Positions 1 to 9,247 of a stretch of 9,247 nucleotides of DNA are shown one piece after another. Origin of the DNA: DAOUBA01 sp034432855. GTDB taxonomy: Bacteria > Chloroflexota > Anaerolineae > B4-G1. The notes under the pieces are model-generated. The model was not told the DNA's origin, did not search any database, and was given only the letters and a program-made list of their open reading frames with translations. Position numbers and translations under genes: made by a program. Location of the stretch: contig DAOUBA010000109.1 in the NCBI GenBank assembly GCA_034432855.1, forward strand, positions 1 through 9,247, written 5' to 3'. Within the stretch, counting starts at the first letter, position 1; each line of letters begins with the position of its first letter.

Positions 1-2
1 TC

Positions 3-353
3 GTCGCGTGGACGAACGACGACACCGGCCAGATCGCCTACGCCATCCTGGGCGCCGATTATACCGTCGTCGTCTCACCCACCATCCTGACCAACACCCT
101 GAGCGCCAGCAACTGGAACGTCTCCCTGGTCGAGGACGGGGATGGGCGGGCCGTGTTCACCTGGCGCGATAGGGCGCGCATCTACTACGCGCTGGTGGAT
201 CCAAGCGGCAACGTCGTCGTCGCGCCGGTCGTCTACCGCCAGGCGCGCAATACCAGCATTGACGTCAACCGGAAGGGCTATGGCAACGGCGGCATGCCGG
301 CCCGGCCATTGGTCAAGGTCTACCTGCCGCTGGTATTGCGCCGCTACCCATAG
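3..353 (+). CDS. C-terminal part of a secreted/surface repeat protein (5' end outside window)
   Basis: An open frame enters from the left edge and ends at the TAG at 351-353, leaving 116 residues. Two similar units are visible: VAWTNDDTGQIAYAILGADY and, about 50 residues later, AVFTWRDRARIYYALVDPSG. Each has a Trp-containing strand, a Tyr-Ala-(Ile/Leu) strand, a turn and a Val-rich strand. That spacing suggests tandem beta units such as propeller blades. The extreme C-terminus is basic and hydrophobic (KVYLPLVLRRYP), a type of ending I recall on many Chloroflexi exported proteins; this is recollection and was not checked. No catalytic motif is visible in this fragment and I do not assign a function. 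It converges on the hepT-like gene, with 91 bp between the two stop codons. High confidence that it is coding, moderate that it is exported. Confidence 0.8.
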   Translation, partial: VAWTNDDTGQIAYAILGADYTVVVSPTILTNTLSASNWNVSLVEDGDGRAVFTWRDRARIYYALVDPSGNVVVAPVVYRQARNTSIDVNRKGYGNGGMPARPLVKVYLPLVLRRYP

Positions 354-373
354 GGCAAGTTGACAACTTGCCC
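353..373. repeat. 21-bp perfect palindrome at the stop codon of the surface-protein gene
   Basis: Arms of 10 bp (gggcaagttg at 353-362 and caacttgccc at 364-373) flank a single central A, and the left arm begins on the last base of the TAG stop. As RNA it would fold as a 9-bp stem with a three-base loop. No T-tract follows, so it is not a classical terminator by itself. It could be a dispersed palindromic repeat, a mRNA 3'-end stabiliser or a protein-binding site. Confidence 0.7.
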
Positions 374-386
374 CACACTGGCAGCA

Positions 387-420
387 AAACGGGGCGCCCT
401 CGAACGAGGGCGCCCCGTTT
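387..420. terminator. Probable bidirectional terminator between convergent genes
   Basis: A perfect inverted repeat has 16-bp arms (aaacggggcgccctcg at 387-402 and its complement at 405-420) around a central AA. The stem is GC-rich with A/T bases at the outer ends, so each strand reads out of the stem into a short T run: GTTT on plus, GTTTT on minus. It lies between two converging genes, 33 bp after the plus-strand stop and 24 bp after the minus-strand stop. The T-tracts are short, so efficiency is uncertain, but position and stem strength fit a shared intrinsic terminator. Confidence 0.8.
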
Positions 421-444
421 GCCTGGTGTCTCACGTTCTGGTGA

Positions 445-933
445 TCAATCTTCCTTCGCCATCGTCCTCAGGAAAGCGACAAACTGTTGCACGTCGGAAA
501 CGAGGGCGCGATACGCCCCGTCGAACTCGGCCAGCAGCCCGCGCAGCGTTGGCCAGCGCAGCGTGAATCCATAGGCGTGGCGCACGCGGTGACGAAAGCC
601 GCGAAACTCGTCGAGCAGCGAGCCCGTCTCCTCACGAATCACGGGAGGCCGAAGCGTGGGGATTCGCAGGGTCATATTGCGCAACAGGATCGCATGCCAT
701 TCACCGCCTTGCGGTAGCCCTTCGCCTAGTTCTGAGGCGATTCGCTTGAAGATGTTTTCGGCCGCGTTGTAGAAATCGTGCAACACGAGGGCTACGCCCT
801 GCATGCCAAAGCCGTTTGGCACCGCATCGTCAAAGCGCAAGCGAGCCTCCTCGACTTGTGCTCTGATACGCTCAAGGTGCCCCAGTTCGTTTTCGATTTC
901 CGCGATCAGCCGCTCAATCTGAACCCGCGTCAC
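445..933 (-). CDS. hepT: HepT-like HEPN-domain ribonuclease toxin
   Basis: A 162-residue, mostly helical protein. The diagnostic HEPN motif RX4HXY is intact: Arg114, His119 and Tyr121 within FRHRVRHAYGF. In the studied MntA/HepT systems the Arg and His form the RNase site and the Tyr is the residue AMPylated by the antitoxin. The upstream gene encodes a matching minimal nucleotidyltransferase, which supports a type VII toxin-antitoxin pair. I chose the GTG at 933-931 because GGGGAG (946-941) lies 7 nt upstream; the ATG at 948-946 overlaps that Shine-Dalgarno sequence. The start lies 20 nt inside the mntA-like gene, so translation is probably coupled. It is the last gene before the terminator at 387-420. 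Other HEPN RNases are possible, but the pairing makes HepT the best call. Confidence 0.85.
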   Translation of the reverse strand: MTRVQIERLIAEIENELGHLERIRAQVEEARLRFDDAVPNGFGMQGVALVLHDFYNAAENIFKRIASELGEGLPQGGEWHAILLRNMTLRIPTLRPPVIREETGSLLDEFRGFRHRVRHAYGFTLRWPTLRGLLAEFDGAYRALVSDVQQFVAFLRTMAKED

Positions 934-1291
934 AGAGCAACTCCCCATGCTCCAAGATCATCTTGCGCATCGGCTCCCCGACCTCATCCAGGTCTACCAA
1001 CTCGACCGGGATGCTGGAATACCTGCCTGCCGCTGCCCACGCTTTGAAGAACTGCTCCGGCGCGATGCCCTCCACTGCCAGGTCCAGGTCAGATCGCTCT
1101 TGGAAGCGGCCATCCTGGGCCAGAGAGCCGAAGAGATAGACACGCCTGGCCTGGAATTGGTGCACCAGCATCTGTGCCACGCGCTCAGCCTCGGCGCGGG
1201 CGCGCGCGGCCAACTGACGACAGCGGGCCGCTTCCTGCTCGGCCCGCTCACGCCAATGTCTCTGGTATTCGGCAAACTCTGCCTCGTCCAT
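914..1291 (-). CDS. mntA: MntA-like minimal nucleotidyltransferase antitoxin
   Basis: A 125-residue protein with two parts. Residues 1-48 are a charged, Ala/Arg/Glu-rich helix that could form a coiled coil. Residues 49-125 form a minimal nucleotidyltransferase core: strand RVYLFGS (Gly55-Ser56), then Asp68-Leu-Asp70 as metal ligands, and PVELVDL with Glu97 or Asp100 as a candidate third acidic residue. In characterised pairs this family adds AMP to the HepT tyrosine and neutralises it. The GS-to-DXD spacing is 11 residues by my count, one more than the usual GSX10DXD. The ATG at 1291 lies 8 nt past the ftsH stop and follows AGAGAGGGG, a poorly spaced Shine-Dalgarno. A GTG at 1303 overlapping the ftsH TGA (GTGA) is an alternative, coupled start. 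No separate promoter is evident, so it is probably read with ftsH. Confidence 0.85.
   Translation of the reverse strand: MDEAEFAEYQRHWRERAEQEAARCRQLAARARAEAERVAQMLVHQFQARRVYLFGSLAQDGRFQERSDLDLAVEGIAPEQFFKAWAAAGRYSSIPVELVDLDEVGEPMRKMILEHGELLCDAGSD
941..946 (-). promoter_or_regulatory. Shine-Dalgarno site deciding the hepT-like start
   Basis: GGGGAG on the minus strand lies 7 nt upstream of the GTG at 933-931, inside the end of the nucleotidyltransferase gene. The ATG at 948-946 overlaps this motif and has no comparable site of its own. Confidence 0.65.
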
Positions 1292-1299
1292 CCCCTCTC

Positions 1300-6057
<4,758 letters not shown>

Positions 6058-6063
6058 TTCGTA

Positions 6064-6068
6064 CCTCC
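6064..6068 (-). promoter_or_regulatory. Shine-Dalgarno site deciding the ftsH start
   Basis: GGAGG on the minus strand lies exactly 6 nt upstream of the GTG at 6057-6055. This places the start at GTG rather than at the in-frame TTG at 6096, and gives an N-terminus directly before the first membrane segment, as usual for FtsH. Confidence 0.85.
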
Positions 6069-6074
6069 AGTAGG

Positions 6075-6091
6075 GCGAGATTCCATCTCGC
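6075..6091. promoter_or_regulatory. 7-bp inverted repeat in the ftsH leader
   Basis: Arms gcgagat and atctcgc flank a three-base centre. It starts a few bases after the predicted transcription start and ends 6 bases before the Shine-Dalgarno site. It could be a 5'-UTR hairpin that affects translation or mRNA stability, or an operator half-site pair. No known regulator motif is recognised. Confidence 0.45.
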
Positions 6092-6101
6092 TCCAATAGC
6101 C

Positions 6102-6130
6102 ATTATACCAGAAATCATCACTTGTGTCAC
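6102..6130 (-). promoter_or_regulatory. Sigma-70-type promoter of ftsH
   Basis: On the minus strand, GTGACA (6130-6125; 5 of 6 matches to TTGACA) is separated by 17 nt from a perfect TATAAT (6107-6102), which is also preceded by TG at the extended -10 position. The predicted start is near 6095, giving a leader of about 38 nt. It lies directly behind the kinase stop codon, so ftsH can be transcribed independently of the kinase. Confidence 0.8.
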
Positions 6131-6131
6131 C

Positions 6132-8030
6132 TCAGGGCCTGATTTCGATCTCGGCGATCAGAATGCTATTCGACTCCACTGTCGTGAGACCCTGGTCTAC
6201 GACCGGCAGCCGGGAGTAAGGCTGCCCCTGCGGATACATCCCCGTCCGCAGTTGATACCAGCCGGCTGGCAGGTCGGCGGGGAGGTCCACCATGTGAGGA
6301 TCCGCCATCTCTATGCCCGGCGCCCACTGTGTGGTCGGGGTGAACGGCTCCTCGTCCTTCTGCGCGACCAGACGGCCACCCCGACCGATCAGGTGCACGA
6401 ATACGACATAATGTGTGCCGATGGGCTTCCTTGCCTGCCAGCGTAAGGTGACCGCAAGGATACCGCCTGGGCGGAACGATTGCTGGCGCACTTCGGCGCT
6501 CCGCAGCATAACGATGTTGGCCAGGTTGACTTCGAGCGGGATAGGCACGTTCACACCGCCGCTAACCGTCAACGTCACCCCATCGCCGACGTGGACCTTG
6601 GCATCGGGCAGTGGCTCTTGCGCCAATATGATTCCACGTGCCTGTTGGCTCCATTTTTCCTCGACGGTGACGTTGAGGCCATTCAACTCCAAACCGTCCT
6701 TGACCACGTCAAGCATATAGCCCACCACGTTGGGCATCGTCAATTCCCGCTTCGGCCCGCTCACGACGACAGAGACCTCCGAGGCGAGCGGAACCGACGT
6801 ACCGGCCGGCGGGTCCTGTTCGAGCACGATCCCCTGATCCACGCCCGGTTCATCGCGCTCTCCGGAGACCACGACGCGAAATCCCTGGCCTATCAGCGTT
6901 GCGCGCGCCTCCTCTATCGGTTTCCCCACCACGTCCGGCAGCGGCATCATTTGCACCACCGGTGTCAAGGTCGCCAACGGCGTCGGCGTGGCAGTCGGCA
7001 ACACCGGGGGCTTGACGCTGTAGGCCTGCACGACCATCCAACTCAACGGGACAAGGCCCAGCCAGGCGACAATCGCGATGGCCGCCAGCGTCCAAGTCAA
7101 CGTATCCGGGCCTGCCCCAGGGCCGGCTGGTGCTTCGCGAATGGGTTGGGGCTCCGCCCTGACGGGGCGGGCGGGAAGAGGGGTTACCGGTTGCCAGCCG
7201 GTCGCCTGTTCCCCATGCCGGCGATACTCTTCGAGCACGTGGGCCAACTGATCGGCGGTGCGATAACGCGCCGCAGGTTCCTTGGCCAGTACTTTACGGA
7301 TGATCCACTCCAACTGCGGCGGCACTTGCGGATTGCGCACTGCCAGAGGCGGGGGTTCCTCGCGCATGTGCATCAGCGCCAGCGCCGCCGATTTTTCCGC
7401 CTGAAACGGGGGGGCGCCGGCCAACATCTCGTAGATCACAATGCCGATGCTGTAGACGTCGGACGCGGGCGTCAAAGGGTCGCCGGCAGCCTGCTCCGGC
7501 GAAAAGTAAGGCGGACTGCCCCACACCGTCTCTGACTCGGTAAGCCCGGATTCGGAAAGCGCCCGCGCAATCCCAAAGTCGGTCACCTTGGCACGCCCAT
7601 CCGTAGTCACCAGCACATTCTGTGGTTTGATGTCACAGTGGATGACGCCCGCCTTGTGCGCGTGGCCCACCCCGGCGGCGACCTGGATGCCGATATTCAG
7701 CGCCTCGTTGACGCTCAGGTGGCCCTTCCGGCGAATCCACGTCTTCAGGTCCACGCCGTCCACATACTCCATCACGATGTAATGCCGGTCGCCGTCGTGG
7801 CCCACGTCGTACACCGTGACGATGTTGGGGTGATCGAGCCCGGCTGCGGCCTGCGCCTCTCGCCGGAAGCGCGCCAGGAAGGCCGGGTCGCCGGCGAAAC
7901 TCTCGCGCAGGATCTTGACCGCCACCCGGCGCTGGAGCAACGTATCCACACCCTTGTATACTACCGCCATCCCGCCGGAGCCCACCAATTCCAGCAGCCG
8001 GTAGCGATTGTTGAGCATGATGGATTCCAT
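6132..8030 (-). CDS. Membrane Ser/Thr protein kinase with two PASTA domains
   Basis: A 632-residue PknB/PrkC-type kinase. The kinase domain spans about residues 10-270: G-loop GSGGMAVVYKG (17-27), Lys39, Glu58, catalytic loop His131-Cys132-Asp133 with IKPQN, Asp151-Phe-Gly153 and SPEQ (177-180). A Pro-rich juxtamembrane stretch leads to one membrane segment (about 311-334), then a PTATPTPLATLTP linker. Two extracytoplasmic PASTA domains follow (about 361-425 and 430-491), which in this family bind cell-wall or muropeptide-like ligands. The last 140 residues are a beta-sandwich-like domain (RPGGILAVTLRWQARKP, VVFVHLIGRGGRLVAQKD) that I recall from Chloroflexi membrane proteins; it is unusual on a PASTA kinase. 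HCD replaces the usual HRD, making it a non-RD kinase. The ATG at 8030 has GAGGG six nt upstream. Divergent from the lipid kinase gene. Confidence 0.93.
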   Translation of the reverse strand: MESIMLNNRYRLLELVGSGGMAVVYKGVDTLLQRRVAVKILRESFAGDPAFLARFRREAQAAAGLDHPNIVTVYDVGHDGDRHYIVMEYVDGVDLKTWIRRKGHLSVNEALNIGIQVAAGVGHAHKAGVIHCDIKPQNVLVTTDGRAKVTDFGIARALSESGLTESETVWGSPPYFSPEQAAGDPLTPASDVYSIGIVIYEMLAGAPPFQAEKSAALALMHMREEPPPLAVRNPQVPPQLEWIIRKVLAKEPAARYRTADQLAHVLEEYRRHGEQATGWQPVTPLPARPVRAEPQPIREAPAGPGAGPDTLTWTLAAIAIVAWLGLVPLSWMVVQAYSVKPPVLPTATPTPLATLTPVVQMMPLPDVVGKPIEEARATLIGQGFRVVVSGERDEPGVDQGIVLEQDPPAGTSVPLASEVSVVVSGPKRELTMPNVVGYMLDVVKDGLELNGLNVTVEEKWSQQARGIILAQEPLPDAKVHVGDGVTLTVSGGVNVPIPLEVNLANIVMLRSAEVRQQSFRPGGILAVTLRWQARKPIGTHYVVFVHLIGRGGRLVAQKDEEPFTPTTQWAPGIEMADPHMVDLPADLPAGWYQLRTGMYPQGQPYSRLPVVDQGLTTVESNSILIAEIEIRP

Positions 8031-8076
8031 GGCTTACCCTCGCTCACATTGGCGTCGGACGTATCCCTTTAATGAT

Positions 8077-8105
8077 ATTGTACCCCAAATCAACACCGAC
8101 GGCAA
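8077..8105 (-). promoter_or_regulatory. Probable promoter of the PASTA kinase gene
   Basis: On the minus strand, TTGCCG (8105-8100) is separated by 17 nt from TACAAT (8082-8077). The predicted start near 8070 gives a leader of about 40 nt, which ends in GAGGG (8041-8037) before the ATG. The -35 matches 4 of 6 and the -10 matches 5 of 6 consensus bases. Confidence 0.55.
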
Positions 8106-8143
8106 GGAATGAGCCTTGTGAGGGCTTGGAGCCTGCGCCAGGT

Positions 8144-8173
8144 TTGCCAAAGGAGTGGGAAACGTGTTATAAT
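8144..8173 (+). promoter_or_regulatory. Promoter of the lipid kinase gene, predicted to give a leaderless mRNA
   Basis: TTGCCA (8144-8149), an 18-nt spacer and a perfect TATAAT (8168-8173) preceded by TG at the extended -10 position. The hexamer ends only 9 bases before the ATG at 8183, so transcription should start at or within about 3 nt of the start codon. No Shine-Dalgarno sequence is present in that interval. Confidence 0.75.
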
Positions 8174-8182
8174 TCCATCGCT

Positions 8183-9115
8183 ATGCTGGCTCGGCTGATC
8201 TACAACCCCATTGCCGGCCCGTGGGATGTCCGGCGGGCGCTGAAGCGCGTGCGCTCCGAACTGGGTAAACGTGGCTGGTCGGTTGACCTCCATCTGACCG
8301 AAAAGCCGGGCGATGCCACCTGCCTGGCCCGCGAGGCGGCCGAGATGGGCTATGACGTGGCGGTCGCGGTCGGGGGAGATGGCACGGTCAACGAGGTGGT
8401 CAACGGCCTGGTAGGTAGCGAGACGGCATTGGGTGTGCTGCCGGTGGGCACGGGCAACCTCTGGGCCAGGCAGATGGGCATCCCTGTCTATGCGCTGACC
8501 AATCCCCTGCGCCTCCACGAGACGGCAGCCGAACTGACCGAGAGCACAATCCGCCTGATTGACGTCGGTCAGGTCAACGGCCGCTACTTCCTATGCTGGG
8601 CCGGCATTGGCCTGGATGCCCAGGTGACCAGTGAATTGGAGCCTCGCCAGCGTTACACCAAGCACCTGGGAATGCTGCCCTATGCCATTGCCGTCGTCCT
8701 GGTGGCGCGGGACTTTCAGGGCGTGCGCACGCGTGTCTATCTGGATGGCGCCGTCGTGCGTGGCCGCACCCTGCTGATCCTGGCGAGCAATATCCAGCAA
8801 TACGGCGGGCAACTCCATATTGCCAGCAACGCGCGCGTAGACGATGGCCTCCTCGACGTCTTTGTTTTCAAGGGGCTGGGGTTTCCCTACGTCCTGCGCC
8901 ACGTGTTGAAGATGGCCAGTCGGCGTTGCCTGCAAGACCCTCAAATCGTGCACCGGCAAGCCCGCCATATTGAGGTGTTCACAGAGTGGGCGATCCCGGT
9001 GCAGGTGGATGGCGACCCCATTGGCGCCACCCCGGTCACGATCCAGGTCGTGCCGCGCGCGCTGCGTGTGCTCGTGCCGCCCAATGCTCCCACTGGACTG
9101 TTCGTCCCCGGCTGA
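8183..9115 (+). CDS. Diacylglycerol kinase family lipid kinase (YegS/DgkB/BmrU-like)
   Basis: A 310-residue protein of the DAGK catalytic family, which phosphorylates diacylglycerol or a related lipid at the membrane face with ATP. Visible motifs: NPIAG (8-12) in the first strand, the nucleotide loop GGDGTVNEVVNG (64-75), PVGTGN (87-92), and in the C-terminal beta domain DDGLLDVFVF, the usual D(D)GxLDV element. The motif after GTGN reads LWAR rather than the more common DFAR, so the substrate may differ from DgkB; lipid specificity cannot be read from the sequence. The upstream in-frame ATG at 8072 would add 37 non-conserved residues and lies upstream of the promoter, so ATG 8183 (MLARLIYNPIAG) is chosen. 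It is transcribed away from the PASTA kinase. Length is normal for the family and no defects are visible. Confidence 0.9.
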   Translation: MLARLIYNPIAGPWDVRRALKRVRSELGKRGWSVDLHLTEKPGDATCLAREAAEMGYDVAVAVGGDGTVNEVVNGLVGSETALGVLPVGTGNLWARQMGIPVYALTNPLRLHETAAELTESTIRLIDVGQVNGRYFLCWAGIGLDAQVTSELEPRQRYTKHLGMLPYAIAVVLVARDFQGVRTRVYLDGAVVRGRTLLILASNIQQYGGQLHIASNARVDDGLLDVFVFKGLGFPYVLRHVLKMASRRCLQDPQIVHRQARHIEVFTEWAIPVQVDGDPIGATPVTIQVVPRALRVLVPPNAPTGLFVPG

Positions 9116-9135
9116 TCTTGCCGATGGGCGCATGT

Positions 9136-9157
9136 AGCACTTGGGGGGGGAAGTGCT
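9136..9157. repeat. Hairpin with an eight-G loop
   Basis: Arms agcactt (9136-9142) and aagtgct (9151-9157) flank a loop made only of eight G residues (9143-9150). No T-tract follows. It starts 21 bp after the lipid kinase stop. It is part of a run of stacked palindromes extending to the window end. Confidence 0.6.
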
Positions 9158-9168
9158 GACTGTCTCGT

Positions 9169-9190
9169 GCCCGGCGCTAAAGCACCGGGC
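9169..9190. repeat. Palindromic intergenic repeat unit
   Basis: Arms gcccgg (9169-9174) and ccgggc (9185-9190) enclose one mismatched pair and an inner gct/agc stem with an AA loop. The shape (GCCCGG-x-GCT-AA-AGC-x-CCGGGC) resembles palindromic intergenic families I recall from Chloroflexi genomes; copy number was not checked. Confidence 0.55.
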
Positions 9191-9202
9191 TGAACAGGCA
9201 AA

Positions 9203-9219
9203 AGCCCCCTTCGGGGGCT
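9203..9219 (-). terminator. GC-rich hairpin, possible terminator for a minus-strand gene from the right
   Basis: Arms agccccc (9203-9209) and gggggct (9213-9219) surround a TTC loop. On the minus strand the stem is followed by TTT then G; on the plus strand it is followed by GAAAA. It could therefore stop transcription entering from the right, or be one unit of the palindromic cluster. Confidence 0.4.
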
Positions 9220-9225
9220 GAAAAT

Positions 9226-9247
9226 AAGCCCGGCAGGGCTTTCGTTT
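9226..9247 (+). terminator. Possible terminator of the lipid kinase gene
   Basis: Arms aagccc (9226-9231) and gggctt (9236-9241) with a GGCA loop are followed by TCGTTT at the window edge. It lies 110 bp after the stop codon. The stem is short and the T-tract is interrupted, and the window ends here, so the call is weak. Confidence 0.4.

Noticed and set aside
6058..6096. TTG at 6096 as the ftsH start
   Set aside because: It coincides with the predicted transcription start and has no ribosome-binding site, while GTG at 6057 has GGAGG at ideal spacing.
6480..7535. A 351-codon plus-strand open frame antisense to the kinase
   Set aside because: The opposite strand encodes clear kinase and PASTA domains; this frame is Arg/His-rich and low-complexity with no family resemblance.
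8072..8182. ATG at 8072 as the lipid kinase start
   Set aside because: The added 37 residues have no family resemblance, and the start lies upstream of a near-perfect promoter whose product would begin at 8183.
9136..9241. CRISPR array
   Set aside because: The hairpins differ in sequence and there is no recurring repeat with similarly sized spacers.

Overview
The window looks like a Chloroflexota chromosome, most likely Anaerolineae/Caldilineae-like. The evidence is moderately high GC host genes, a Thr/Pro-rich PTATPTPT-type linker after the kinase membrane segment, a secreted protein ending in a VYLPLVLRR-type C-terminus, and a beta-sandwich domain I associate with Chloroflexi membrane proteins. 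The phylum call is an inference from recognised sequence style; no rRNA or marker tree is available here.

Layout, left to right. (1) The 3' end of a plus-strand repeat-containing surface/secreted protein (3-353). (2) A 91-bp convergent gap with a 21-bp palindrome and a 16-bp-arm hairpin that probably terminates both strands. (3) A minus-strand block read from right to left: a PASTA-type Ser/Thr protein kinase (8030 to 6132), then ftsH (6057 to 1300), an mntA-like nucleotidyltransferase antitoxin (1291 to 914) and a hepT-like HEPN toxin (933 to 445). The last three are so tightly packed that they are probably cotranscribed. ftsH has its own strong-looking promoter (GTGACA-17-TATAAT) in the 74-bp gap behind the kinase. 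(4) A 152-bp divergent intergenic region with a promoter for each direction. (5) A plus-strand diacylglycerol-kinase-family lipid kinase (8183-9115), apparently leaderless. (6) A 132-bp tail of stacked palindromes and hairpins to the window end.

The outstanding feature is ftsH. The 1585-residue precursor carries two complete, in-frame, homing-endonuclease-bearing inteins. Intein 1 (492 aa, Cys1...His-Asn/Cys+1) sits immediately before the Walker B strand. Intein 2 (445 aa, Ser1...His-Asn/Thr+1) sits immediately before the sensor-1 Asn, only 51 extein residues later. Removing both restores an ordinary 648-residue FtsH with all catalytic motifs. The two inteins differ in nucleophile, in LAGLIDADG residues and in where an additional helix-turn-helix is placed, so they look like independent invasions of one AAA+ active site. 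Until both are removed the ATPase should be inactive, so membrane proteolysis would depend on two splicing events.

The other genes have an envelope and stress flavour: an outside-sensing kinase, membrane quality-control protease and lipid kinase, with a toxin-antitoxin pair attached to the end of the protease transcript. Any functional link between them is inference from proximity.
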